DNA from: Apus apus
Taxonomy: Eukaryota; Chordata; Aves; Apodiformes; Apodidae
Direction: 5' to 3'
Length of the DNA stretch: 64,000 bases
Assembly: GCF_020740795.1 (NCBI RefSeq)
Contig: NC_067291.1
Location: 21,321,397 to 21,385,396 of the forward strand
Position 1 is the stretch's first letter. The number at the start of each line of letters is the position of its first letter. Shown here piece by piece: positions 20,961 to 34,200 of this stretch. The position numbers and the translations under genes are program-made. The notes beneath the pieces were generated by a model that worked only from the letters and a program-made list of their open reading frames with translations, was not told the origin of the DNA and searched no databases.

Positions 20961-23649
20961 CCCGTGGGTGCCCGCCCTGCACGGCCACCGCTCCGGACCC
21001 CCGGGCACAACCGGATCCCCGGGCACAGCAGGAACCCTGAGCCAAGAGGGACCACTGGGACAGATGGGACCCCCGGGCCAGCACAGATGCTGGGCACAGT
21101 GAGAGCCCCGGCCCAAGAGGAACCCCCAGACCAATGGGAGCCTGGGTGAAGTGGGGCCCTCAGGCCAGGAAGGACCCTCAACCTGCACTGGCCCAGCTTG
21201 GGGGTGTGCTCAGCTGGGTACCCACCCTGGGCACCCACTCCAACCCTGGGTACCAGCTGCCCCACTGTTCTGAGGAAGTCCACCCCATGCTCAGCCCTGC
21301 ACTTGTTGCTGCCTCTGGGATATCCCCACTCGTGGCCTCCCCCTTGGTGAGTCCCACCCACAGCCTGCACCTCCCCACCCTGCAGCCTGGGGTGACCCAG
21401 TCCCCAGCACTGCTGTCCCCAAGCTGGGTGGTCTCACTGGGTGCTCTGTCCTTTGCTCCATGCTGTGCCAGGGGAAAACAGGGCCCTGGCAGCTGCTGGA
21501 TCCCACCTGTGCAGGGCAGGGAGAGCCTGGTGCTACCTTCATCCCAGGGGCTCCCCCAGCCAAGGGTGCTGTGTTGGTCCAACACCACAGTGATGGGCAT
21601 GAGTGAGCCCTGAGGTGGCTGCTAGGTGGCACATGCCCCAGGTCAACTGCCTGCCCACGTTGGCCCCAACACCAAGTGTGACCCAGCCCCTGCAGGCAGG
21701 GAGGGCATGGGGAAAACCCTGATAATTAGCTTTGTTTCCTCCAAAAATGCTGGTAGATCTCCAAGGAATTCAGTGAGGTCACAGGTTGCCATGGCAACAG
21801 AAGGGAACAGGCTGGAATTGGGAAGGATGCTGGCATTTCCAGGATGGAGCTGCTTGGCCAGGATGCTCACTGGGACTGGGATGTGCTCCCAAGGGATGCA
21901 GCCCCAGCACCTGCCAGGTGCTGAACTGGGGCCAGGAGGTGCAGAGCAGCCCCAGCTGGGAGTACAGCCACACGCTGCCCTGGGCACCCCCTGCCTGCTG
22001 GCAGGCAGGAGCTGTCACCCAAACTGGAAGCAGATATTTAGCTCCAGGACATTCCCCACGGGCATGACTAACTCTTGTCAGTCAGGGGTCTTCTCTTTTC
22101 CATTTTTTCATCTGGATCAGCAAGGTCCTCCATCGCCATTTCACCACCACAGCCTTCACTCTGGGGGAAAAGATGGATCAAAACATGGAGCAGAGTGTGC
22201 TCCCCATAGCAGCCTGTGCTGCCAGCCAAGCACTGACCTGGAGTAAACCCCAGAGAAGAAGCTGGGACACTCTCTGTCCCCTGTCTCCCTGCAGATTAGC
22301 CAAAACCAAGTGGCTAGGCAGGGATTACTGAGCCTTTCCCAGCTCCTCCTCACCAGGAGGGAGCTCTGAGCAGCATGTCAGCATGTGGGGCAAGACCTGC
22401 TGCTTGGGGAACATTGCAGTTGCACCAGGAAAGATCCTTCACGGAAACCTGCAAAATCTGGGACCAAACAATCATACACTGCCAGTAATTCCTGTACTGG
22501 GCAGAAGTGAAAAAGCCAGTTTTTGCCCTTGGGAGCTGCTGAGCACCCCTAGTCAGCCAGGGAACTGTGCCCAGAAATACAGGGAGCCAAGAGACACAGC
22601 GTGCCTGGGGATGCATGTGGAGTCAGTACCAGATGCTACAGTGACATTCTGGTCCCCAGATAGGTGTTGGTTTCATCCAGACTCCCTTTCAGTGACATAG
22701 AGGGTACTGGCAAAAGCAGCTGCCAGCTTGCAGGGCTGGAGCAGATGTGGAAACATTGGTTCTGAACCAAAGGGAGGCTTGTGGTTTGCAGGTGACCTTC
22801 TCTTTGATCGATTCCAAGGCATTTGCCCCATTGCTGCCAGCTGCAGGGGCTTAGCCAGAGCTAAGATTTTCCAAAGCTTCCAAGTGCTTTAATTGCTGTG
22901 GTTTCCTCTCTCTTCATCACAGCGGTTAATAAACATGGGAGCATTCCTGTGGGCATCCCAGGCAACCTACTGGCAGCAGGAGCAGTCACTGCCCCAGCCC
23001 AGAGGCTGGGACCACTGCTTGGGAGCAGCAGGCAGGGCAGCAGAGTGGGGGACTCCAGGAGTGGGACAGTCCTTGGGAAGACCCCCCCAGGTCACCTCCT
23101 GGGGGCAGGGAGTTCCTTGCTCCCCTGGGGTGTTAGGTGATGGCCAGGCTTGCTGCCTGGCACATTCCCATCTCCTTTCCTCCAGGATTCCTCGTCGGCC
23201 CCTGGTGCTGCCAAGCACATCTTGCTGGCTGAGCTGCAGGCTGAGGGTGTTGAACATGAGCACAACAGCAATAAAACCAACCTCCCCCCTGCTGCAGGGA
23301 GCCCTGGGCACAGACACTGCCCAGCAGCCCCCCAGCTCCTGCTCAGCCTCCCTGGTAAAGGCCGAGCTTGGCTGCACCCCCAGCAGCAGGCAGAGCCCAG
23401 GGGGCTGCTGGAGCAGCTCCCAGCCCAGCAGCACCAGGACAGAATGGCCAGGTTTGGTGACAAACTCTTCCTTGGCTTGGAGTGGGGGGAAAACGAGATG
23501 TTTGTGTCCAGTCAGGCTCCGAGAGGCTGAGGCATCGACCCCGTTGTCATTGCAGCATGTCTTCCCAGGACACAGCGTTGTTCCGGGCAGCTGGCAGCCA
23601 GGCTCCAGAGCATGGGCACTTGTTTCTTGCCCTGCCAAGAGTAACAAGC
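20961..23649. other. Intergenic, upstream of RASGRF1
   Basis: GC-rich, weakly repetitive G/C/A text to about 21.65 kb, then ordinary intergenic sequence. No gene, CpG island or strong motif cluster is seen between 21.7 and 23.6 kb. Confidence 0.7.
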
Positions 23650-23905
23650 AACAGAACACCAGGAAACAGCCTCAAGTTACCCAGGGGAGGTTTAGATTGG
23701 ACATTAGGGAAAATTTCTTCCCCAAAGGGTGGTCCTTGGCCCAGGCTGTCCAGGGCAGGGGTGGAGTCCCCATCCCTGGAGGGGTTTCCAAGCCGTGTAG
23801 ATGTGGTGCTGTGGGATGTGGGTCAGTGGTGACCTTGGCAGGGCTGGGATAACTGTTGGACTCAGTGATCTTCAAGGTCTTTTCCAGCCAAAACGATATG
23901 ATGAG
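23650..23905 (+). mobile_element. CR1 LINE 3' region
   Basis: Sense-oriented CR1: TTTAGATTGGACATTAGGGA, GGTGGAGTCCCCATCCCTGG, TGTAGATGTGGTGCTGTGGG and a degenerate 3' tail near 23,890. It extends to the 3' end, the usual structure of a 5'-truncated copy. Confidence 0.88.
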
Positions 23906-25005
23906 AGCTCCTCTTCCCTGTGGAGCACGTGTGCAGTGTGCTCCCAGCTCTGCAGGATGTCCTGGACTCTGCCCAGGTGGGGCTTTCAGAAAGGGATCAG
24001 CACAAGCTGCAGTCACAGGTCCATGGGCTTGGACTCTGAATTCACATTAAGCTTCAAAGTCCCAGCCTTGGCTGAGCCAGCTAAATCCATGCTCCCTTTC
24101 CCTGAGCTGCCAAGAAATAGGAAGCTGTGGTTCCCAGTTGCTGACTTGCACAGCCCCTGCCTGGTGACCCACCACTCCCCCGGGGTCCCAGTCCCAAGCA
24201 TATTCCCCAGGGTGAGGTAGGATGATCAGGAACAAATGCAGCTGCAAAGCCTCCCCTGAACCTGGGCCTCCCAAGGAGCAGTGTGCTGCTTTCTGTCCTC
24301 TAATTAAACTAATATTGCATCTTAGGAGTGGAAAAAATAAACAAACAATTAAAGGCTTGATGAGGTGTTAGATGCGACACTGGCAGAAGCAGAATAAGGG
24401 GGCCGGGCTCTGCCAGCTGTGGGGTAGGCAGTGGGGCAGCCCCAGAGCACTGTGTGCACAAGAGAGTATTCATGTTGCACACGTGTGGATCTGACCAGTG
24501 CTCAGAAAAGGTGGAGCTGCCCCAGGTGTGGGGCAAATCTCTGGCAAAGAGCATCCTTCCAATCCCAGCAGGCTCCTGCACATCCCCAAAATAGGGTATT
24601 TGATATATATAATGTGGATAAAAGGGCTTCTTCCCCAACTCACTGCTTCTCAGAAGGCTGCAGAGGGCTGTGTCCTTCCTCCCCTCTCTCAAGAGCACAC
24701 CAGGACTTTATTCAGCAGCACTAAAAGTGGATCCGGCAAAGTCTATTTTTGACATTCCCTGGATGCTCTGGGAATCCAAGCTCTGCCCTCAGAGCTGGGA
24801 GAACAGAAAAATGGCAAAGCTCTGCCTGCAACCTGCCTGGAGGCTCCCCTGGGGGCACAGGGAGGGGTGCAAAGCAGAGCCTGAGCATCCTGGTGTGGAC
24901 AAAGAGAGGGGAGCAGGAGCAGCTGAGGGGTCACCAAGCTTACCTTGGGGTGAAGAGGAGCTCAGTGGAAGATGCCAACTGCTGATGTCTTTAGTCCTGA
25001 GCACT
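23906..25005. other. Intergenic, no clear feature
   Basis: Ordinary intergenic sequence with a small AT-rich patch near 24,595-24,630. Nothing supports a gene. Confidence 0.65.
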
Positions 25006-25265
25006 AGGTAAAGCAGATAATACAAAATCATGACTAATTAAACTTAATGTGAACATACCTCATTAACGTACTAAAGCACCCTCCCTCAGTCTGGAAAGAC
25101 CCCTACTCACAGAAGCCCCCCCACCCCCTGAGTATGTGCCGTGATAAGGAGAAGTGCTGCTATTTTAAGTGGAAGTGAAGAGCTGACCAATCATGCAGAC
25201 AAACGATACCCGTGTACTTAGAGATGAGGTAATTGTGCACGTCCCGTGTGCACAGAAACTCTGTG
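25005..25265. promoter_or_regulatory. Candidate conserved noncoding element
   Basis: AT-rich block with clustered motifs: GACTAATTAAAC, GTGATAAGGA (GATA type), GACCAATCA (CCAAT type) and GGTAATTGTGCAC. Flanks are GC-richer. Function is inferred from composition only. Confidence 0.25.
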
Positions 25266-28200
25266 TGACTGGGAGGGTGTGTCAGCCCTGGGGATTTACC
25301 ACCTGCAGCCCTTTCTGCACAGGACTGGAATAAAGCAAATCTCTTGACTCTGTGTGCAGATTGGATTATTGCACACTAGGTAACAGACCCCGCTTCGGGA
25401 ACAACATCCTTCTTGGGATGTATCCCAAGGGAGAGCAGGGCTGGCTGAGCCCAAAGCCACAGCTGTGCACAGAGGGGACCAGTTGCGAGCTGGGCTCGTA
25501 CCCAGCTCCTTGTCTGCAGCTTGAGCTGGGACAGGAGCTGCTGTAAAACCTCTGGAGCAACACAAAGGCAGCTCTGCAGACTCAGAGCCATGGAATTGCT
25601 CTCATGGAGACCCCTGGAAACAAAGATCAGGGTCCCTCAAGCCCTCCAAGGGAGGGAAGATTTTAGCAGCCAGGTACCAGGGGGTGGCACTGGGGCCAGG
25701 AGCTGCTGAGCCAGGTCACCCCATGCTCAGCCTCCAAGTGCTGGTGCAGAAGGCCCCAGGCAGGTGGGATCACCTTGGATAATCCATCCTGGGGCTGGAC
25801 ACACCGTGCTGGTGTGTAATCCCCAGGGCCAGAGGGATTAGCCCAAGGAAGCAAGGCCAGCACACAGGGGCTCCTGAGAGCAGCCCAGCTGGGAGCTGCT
25901 GGCTGGTGCTACCCGACACCTTTGCCCAGCTCTAATTAAGAATTTAATAACTGAATCTCTGTAAGCAATTAATCACTCCTTGTCATGGAGAAATGGCTGC
26001 TCCCTGTCTCTCATTGGAAGGTAACAGAGTAAGAGCTCCTGTCCTGCCAACAGGCCATAGCTTAGGGAGAGGCAGAAGCCACATGACATGGTTTGAGGGG
26101 GTGAAACAAGCTCCAGCAGCAGACAGTGCCATGAATACACCAGACAAGGCAGGTGGCTGTGGGCAGGACATAGATGTCACTCACTAAACCTGTGGCAAAC
26201 CCTCCACCAGCACCACGCTCCATGTGAGCCACTTACACAGGCAGGTGGAATTACTCCCACCAAGGGCACAGGAAATCCCACCCACTGGCATCCCCAACTT
26301 CCCCACATCACAGCCCCAAGGCACTAACCCTGTGCCAGCAGGGGTCAAGTTCTTCATGTTGTTACAGTCCTTCAGCAACTTCATTGGGGTAGTTTTTGGC
26401 CTCTGGAAAGAGCTGGCTCCCCTGGAGAACCCTCCTTTATCCTGCATTTTCCTCAGGGTGTTTTAGACACACATACTCCTTACCCCCACATCACCATGGC
26501 AGTGCACAGGAGGCAAGTAACTTGCCCAAGGACATGCAGGCTGTCAGCAGCAGAGCAAGGTGAGGCCCCAGGTCCCCCCACCCTCCCTGGGTTCTCTGCA
26601 GCTGTGTCAATAAAAGGCACCAACATGTGCAGAGAGCAGGGAATCCCCACAGACCCACTGCAAGGGTCCCAAAACCCTCCCAGGAGCTCAACAGGGAGAA
26701 AGCACTATAGAGTTTGGCACCTGCTGCTCAGGTCCACATGACAATAGGCCTTGCTGTAACAGACCCTTGTCAGTCACAGAAGAGTGACAGATTTATTTTT
26801 AATCCGATGAAGCATCTGCTGCTGACAGAGCACATCCCCTCAGGGCCCAGGCAGGCACGAGCAGCACCCACAGGGGAAACACCAGGGGCAGCAGGGACTG
26901 AGCTTGGCTGCCTCATAAATGTGTTACAAGATCATTTAAAGCCAGATGTGAGTGTGTCCCATCAGGGCTTGGCCAGCACTGGGCACTCCAGGCAGGCTGC
27001 TGGGGGCTGGCACTGCTGCAGATGCTGAGCTCTGTAGGATGTTTTCCTGTGGGTTATAGAAACAAATAAAACAAAACACATTTGCCAATTCAGGGAGATT
27101 CTTCTGGATAAGGCAAATTAATCAGATGTGATTCATCCTTGTGCTTTCTCTGCGGGACAGAGGCAGATTGGGGATTAGAGAGCTGGATGGGAATGCTGCC
27201 ACCAGGGGAATCCAAGCCTGGGGTCCAGTGGGAGCTGCAGGGCTGCAGCACTTGGGGCCAGTACAAGCATCCTTGGCAGCAGAGAATCAATCACAGGCTT
27301 GTTCTGTTGGCCCAATGAATCCAGAGTTACCCAGGAAACTCTCGGGTCAGTTTGGCTAATTCCCATTCCCAGGCTCTGGATGGCCCCAGCAGAGCTCATG
27401 GCCAATCCCTGCTTGAGCAGCTCAGCCCGTGCTTGTCTGGGGAAGGTGATAGATCCAAGCCTCCACCTTTTGGCCCCCTCAAACCTCTTCTCTAAACGGT
27501 CCCCAGGTTTTCCATGTTCCCTGTGTGCCTCAGGCCCACTCCCACCAGGAAGACCCTGGAGCAGCTCCTCCTGGCCTCAGACACCAGCACTGTCACCACA
27601 CCAGCTCTGGTCCCCACCACAGCCACTACCAGCCCTGCCAGGGAAAGAACTTCAATTACTCTCTTCTAATTCTTGAAGGATGGAGTCTGGTACCTGCACT
27701 TTACCTCCTTAAAACACCAAAGCACTTTTTGTGCCGGGACCAGGGGCCATGAGCTGCTCCGCCCTGACCTCTGCAGGGCACAGCTGGGCCGGTTTGTCAC
27801 CCGTGCACACCCTGGTCCAGCCTCCGTGCCCCAGCTCCGGGACACTGCCTCTGCTGCCTGCACCTGCCAGCACCTCCTCACCCACCGGACAAATGGCTTA
27901 GCGAACCACTGCAGAGTGACACCGTCCGTTACTTTCCTCAGCCTGATTATCCCTGTCCAGTGTCTGCGGTTTAAGATTAACGAGGCATTAGCACCCAGCC
28001 AAGGAGCTGATGGTGACACGCGTCCCCTCCTGCCCCCCAGGAGAGACAGGAAACACCCCGGGTTCCCGCAGCCAGGTTTATTTTCCCGTCCCCTGCCGGG
28101 GCCCCGGCTCCAGCCGCGCCGGTGCCAGCTCCGCGGGCGCGCGGGGGGCCGTGCCAAGCTGGCACCAGCCCGTTTGCACAGCTCTCCTCTCCCTTCGCAG

Positions 28201-31200
28201 AGAAGGTGTCTAATTAGTGTTGACATTTTTCTCCACTCAATTATTCAAAGTATCTGCCTGTTTCTTTCGCCCAGCTCTTTTAACCGCAGTTTTGCTTCTC
28301 CACCACAAGCACAGGGCATCGACTCCCCCTCCCCGGTCCCAGACACACCCCGAGCACCCAGAAACGCCCGGGGATGGCGCCTTTGGCCCCGAAAGCAGCT
28401 TCTGAACATTGCCAAGCAGTTAACTCGAATACACACCTTTGAAAACTGCTTTAGTGATCGAACCTCTTCCGGGAGAGCCGGGTTACAGCGCTGCTCTTTG
28501 ACAACGCACATGCCCCTCCCTGGGAAACCACCCGGTGCCCGCCCGGGCCAGGGGCCGGCTCCAGCTCCAGAGTCTGCTCCAGCCCTCAAGCTGCGCCCAG
28601 GGCAGGGCACAGGGCAGGGCTGCTGGCCCTGCTCTGCATCGCCCAGCCTGACCCTGGCCCGGGGGGGTTCTGGCTTCAGGAGGTTTTCGCGGGTCTATGC
28701 CCGGCCCCTCCCGCTTTCCAAGGACAGCCCAAAACCGGATCTTTTCCCAGTCTCTGTCACCCCGAGCACACACAGGGTGGCACCAGCTCTTGTCACCGGC
28801 AGCAAAACCGCGTTTGCTGTCCCCACAGCCCCGGGTCCCGGCTAAGGGCACTTCCCCAGCAGCCTCGTGCTTCTCCAGCCCTGGACATGTGCTCAGACAA
28901 GATGGGCTGTTGTGCAACCCGGGTCACCCCATCAGCCTTTGTGGAACCTGGGAACCTCAGCAGCAAAGCTTGCTTCCCGAGAAATCGTTCATAAAAAAAA
29001 ACAAAGAAAAAAGGAATCCTTACCCTGGCTGCTCTGGGTGCCACATTTCAGCCTGTCCTGATCCATCAGCCTCACCCAGCACCAACATCCACCGGCACAG
29101 GCAGCACCACCATCACCCAGCTTTGATGAGACCGCATTCAGGGGGCAGAAATCACCTCCAGAGGGACTCCACTATGTTTCCCATTCACCTAACAAATATA
29201 GCTGAAGCTGCAGAGCAAGATTCCCACAGGAATCACCAGGGCACGGCCTGAGTGGAGTTCCTGCACAGCCCCACAAACACAAAAAAACCCACCAGCACCC
29301 CCTGGTTCCCCTTTATTCCTGAAAATTACCCAGAAACACCCATACCAGGACACCTGATAGTTGATTGTTAATTAGGGTTAATTAACCTCCAGCTTCAGCC
29401 CTTTGGCTTCCTAAGGAACTGCTTGGAGATCCTCAGCCCCCCCAACCTGGGGATTTTCCCTACTGGGTGCTCCTCCCTCCCTATGGGGAGCTGGACACCC
29501 CCACCCCCCCAAACCCTCCCCCATCACTGCTGGGAGCCTGTGTGGCGAGTGTGTTTCCCCTGGCTCCATCCCTCCCACTCCATCCCTCCTGTTCCAGGGG
29601 CAAGGGGACAAAAATAAAGGTCATTTCCCTCCGATGGAAGATTCTAGAGAGTAGCAGTGCCCATGTCCAGCAGCATCACGCCAGGGGAAGATTTTCCAGG
29701 CACACACACAGTGGCATTCCAGAGATGATTATTCAGTACATGAATTTATTCTAAACAGCCAAACGTGGAACCGTGGCTCTGAAAGTCCCATGTTGTGTGT
29801 TTGGGGTGCTCAGAGCAGTGGTTTCTGCTGCTCCCCCATCGCAGAAGGTGGGGGGGCACCCCAGGGCTCCCCCAAGCCCAGACCCACACGGACCAGCCCC
29901 ATTTCTCCCCTTTCAAACCCAGTTTTAGAATTACAGAAAATAATTTATTTCTTTTTTTCCAAGCTGGTCTATTTGTAACGATGTGAAACCAGAAAAAGGC
30001 AGAAATCCTGTGCTGAGGAACAGCAGAAAAAACACAGTATAAAGGCACAAGGTTTTGCCTGGCAGTGAAATCAGGGCGTTTCAAATGCCAAACCTGCTGA
30101 GTTTGCTGCATGCGAAGGAGCCTTCCAAGCTGCCCAAGATGTCACAAACATTGGATTTTGGCTCCCTGTTCCAAGTCATTTCAGTAAATGGCAAAAAAAA
30201 TGCCACTAAAACACAGCAATTGGCACTACCAGCTGCACAAATAAATAAGCTTGTCATCGTTTTAGTTTTTTTCCCATTTTCTAAGTTAAAAATCTTCTGG
30301 ATGCCAAATGCCACCCATTGGATCCATCTCTGTGCGCACACGATGAGCAGGAACAACAGGGCTGGAACAGGACTGGGGCAGGGGGAAATATGACCTTGAC
30401 CTTGCTGCACTTGGCTTGTTAAAATGCATCTCAGATTAAAAAAAAAACAAAATGGGCAACTAAACGAAAGGGAGAGACCCTGGACCCTGCTGGAACCCAC
30501 AGGGAGACGAGAGCCAAGGGGATCAGGGACCGGAGAGCCCAGAGGCACAAACACATGGTACCACTTCCAAGGGCAATAATAATATATATAATAACATATT
30601 TCTCCTGACTGTGGCACAAACAGGCTGCCCCGGATCCAGGCAGGGGGATCCCATGGGAGTGGTGGGGCTGCGTGGCCACAGTCACCCCCTGCCAGAGCAG
30701 GGCTGGGTCACAGAGCAGGTGCTGCTGAGCTGCTGGCGCTGGGCATGAGGCAGGAATTCAGCAGAGGAGCAGGAGCCATGTCTGTAACCAGCATCGTGTC
30801 ATCTCAGCTCTCCTAGAGGTTTTTGCAGTTCCAGCAGATCATTTGACAAAGCTGCTCCAGCCCTGATAGTTCCGTGGAATAATTGAACCAGGGCAGTGTG
30901 ACTCTGAAATGGAGGATGGCTCCTGGCTCTCTGCTGGATGCTCAGTTGGAAAAACCATGGAAAACCCATGTTTTCCAGTTTCATGGGAAGGGTCTTCCCA
31001 CCAGCATGAGAAGAGAAGCCTCCCCAGGGAGGAGAGGGGGCAGGAAGGGGTGTGGCAGGCTGGGCCACCAGCTGTGGGACAGGAGCACCTGGGGAATGGT
31101 GACAGCCCCTGTCTGCAGTGGGGGACATGGTGCTGGGACATGTGAGGGCTGGATGATGGCAGGGACCAGTTTTCCCACTCCTGCTCCTCTCCTGGGATTT

Positions 31201-34200
31201 GCAGCCACCTGCTCGGTCCTGCTGTGAGCAGGGATGGAGGTGAGAACCAGTGGGAGGGCAGAAGACCCCCAGCCCCATGCCCTCCAGTCCGGACACCCCC
31301 TCCCCAATCCCACCCAGCCCCTGGGATGGATCCAGCCCTGACTCCTCTCCCCGAGGAGCAGCACAGCCCCTGCAGGACAGGGCTGGCAGTTGGCCCACCA
31401 TGATTCAGTGCTGTACTGTTTCCCAGGGCCCTGCCGGGATGGGCAGGTGGGCAGGAGGGAACTGGCAGCTGCCTGTAACAGGGAGGAGGGCAGGGAGGTG
31501 GAGATGGAAGGGAAAGCATAAACCCAGTCCGGGTGGCTCCAGCTGGGCCATCCTGCTGACCTGCAATGGGCTCCAACCTCAGCCAAGTTGGGACTCCCCT
31601 CACAGTTCAGCTCTGCCAGGGCTGCCTGTGCTGCTGGCACAGCCCCCGGGTCACAGGCTGCTCCTTGGAGGAAGGGCCCCAAACTGGAGAAAACCCCAGG
31701 CACAGGGTGGCCCCAACCTGGACTGGTGGGAGACCACCAGCCACTTCCCATATCCACAGCATCCCGAGGGAGAGCAGCCCCTGGCTGGGGGGCACGACTC
31801 TCCCCACACACACACCTTGCTGGCCCTGCTGTGCCCCCCGGCAGACCCCACGGGGTACATTTATCACAGAAAAATACACAGCAAAACACACGTTACTTGT
31901 GTCTCAAGCACTTAGAAGCAGGAAAACTAAATTAATTAAATTAAGTTAAATGGCCAAGCTGCCTCGGTGCAGTGACAGCAGACACGGCATCTGTGTGAAC
32001 TCTTCTTGCCGGTTCCCTGCCGAGGATGTGGAGTTGGGCATCCCGGGAAAACCTGCCCCTTCCACAGGCAAAGCCTCATCGCCCCCTGAGAGAGACGAGT
32101 GCCAAGGGGAGGGACACAAAACTGGCCCAGATCCTCCGTTGGGAGCCCAGGCTGGTGCTCAGCCCCAGCAGCAGGACCCCCAGACCCTCGCAGGGGTGGG
32201 GAGGGGGTCCATGGCTTTGCACTTCACTCGTGTCCTGAATAAATTTGGGTTCATTTTCCTTAAATATCTCTCCCCTGAAGAGCTAACGGCTTCAATACAC
32301 ACTTCAAACATGTAAAAATCAACATGTAACAATAAAAAATTCGGGGTTTAACTTTCCCTTCTCCCAGGTTTGCATTAGCCAACATCCCAAAACCCCCGGA
32401 GACATCTGTCCTGGGGCTGGAGACCCCTGGAGCACCGCGGGGTCCCCCCCAGCAGAGGCGGAGCTGGGGCGGCAGGAGCTCAGCTCAGCCCGGGGCGCTT
32501 CCAGGAAGCTCCCGCTGCCGGCCCCGCTCCTCCTCAGGGCTCTGTAACACAAATGGCAAACGTAAAACAAAACAAAAAACAACCACACGTACAAAAAGGC
32601 ACGATCTAATTAGCAGCCTTCAGCTACAGCATTGAATTAGCAGAGAAAAAGTGAAAGTGGGTTTAATTAAAACTGTTGCTGGAAGAGAATTTTGATTAAC
32701 TGATGTGATGCATTAAGATTGCAAATCCCAGAAGCTCAAGTGACAGATAAAATAGTGCAAGTGGTTTACAAATTAATTTACTTTAAAAAAAAAAGGCAAC
32801 AAGAACAACAAGCACACTGCCTATTCTTATTAAAAATTAATTAGCAACAAAGGTTCCAACAGCTCAGGCTGCCCAGGCGGGGGGGGGGGATTTGGCTGGT
32901 TGGAGCTGCAAATCCCAGATGTGTGTCCCTGTGTTGGGGACGCAGCAGGAGCCAGGGTGGTGGCCACGGCAGCAGCGACATCATGACAATCCAACACTTT
33001 TTACAGTGACTTTTGTCCCCAAGGGACAGGACAGGGGTGGCTCTGCCCCTGTCCCCACAGGAGCCAGGCGACAAGTGGCACCAGGACGTGTTGCCAAGGG
33101 CAGCAACGTTAAACTGAAATGTTTATCAACACCGCACTGTTTTGTGGTTTGTTTGGGGTTTTTTTTAACTCCCCTCGTTTGACACATCCTGATGATGTTT
33201 CCATGCCCGGTTGCCGTGGCAACTCACGCTGGCTCCCGGTGGCTCTGGGAATCCTTGTCTCCCAAGAGCCAGCGGGTCCCAGTGCCACAAGCACCCAGAG
33301 CACAGCCCGTGACCCCAGCAGCTGCAGTGGGGTCTGGTTGGGCACAGGGACCCCCCGGCCCTGGGCTGCCCACCAGCCCCGAGAAATGCCACCAAGGCAT
33401 TCATGGAAGATGGATCCCAGCTGGGATGGAACCCGCACACCCGGGGTCCTCCTTCTGCCTCCAAACCCCTCCGTGATGTGCAAGAGCCAAACGGTTCCCA
33501 CAAACCCTCTGCAACACAAACCACAGGTCGGAAAACCTTCGCTGCCTCGTGTTCAGAGGCACTTCAGCTGTTTTCTCCAGCTGCTCGCTGTTTTCCAGGG
33601 TGTTTTGTGGTGTTCCCAACGCACTGTGGCACTGGCAGCCCAGCACCAGCTCGTGTCAGGGGCACCCGCAGCTCTGGGTTTTCCCTGGCTCACTAACAGA
33701 TTCATTGAGGGCCTCGGAGCGTTGGAGGAGGCATTGTCCCTGCCGGCAAAATTAGCACTAACAAGTAGGACATAAACCAGCACCTACAGTAAATCCAGGC
33801 CCGCCGTCTGCTATGGGAGCCACGGATCAGCCAGGAATATAATTGTACCCTTCAGGCGTCAGGGAAAGCTTTTAAAAGGCACAGCAGAATATAAAGCAAA
33901 TTAGCAAAGCATCACGTTTCCCAAGGCACACACAGCCCCCCCAGAGCCACACCCCAGCCCGGCACCCCCTAACTGGACCCCAGCCCTCCCCACAGCCCAG
34001 TTCCCAGAGCCTGACCCCAGTGCTCCCCCTCTCCACCCCCCCAGTGCACCCCGATTTTGGAGCAGCACCCTGGGAACAACATCGGCTCCTGGCCCATGTC
34101 ATGGAGAGCACTGGCTCAAGGACCTGCTGGCACAGGGTGGATCAATACCCTCCCTGACTCTGGAAGGACTCATCCAGCATCAGAAATGGGCTCTGATCTG

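Noticed and set aside
27673-28845. 390-codon open frame on the plus strand
   Set aside because: No family signature, composition-driven, crosses AT-rich and GC-rich sequence indiscriminately and has no promoter or splice context.
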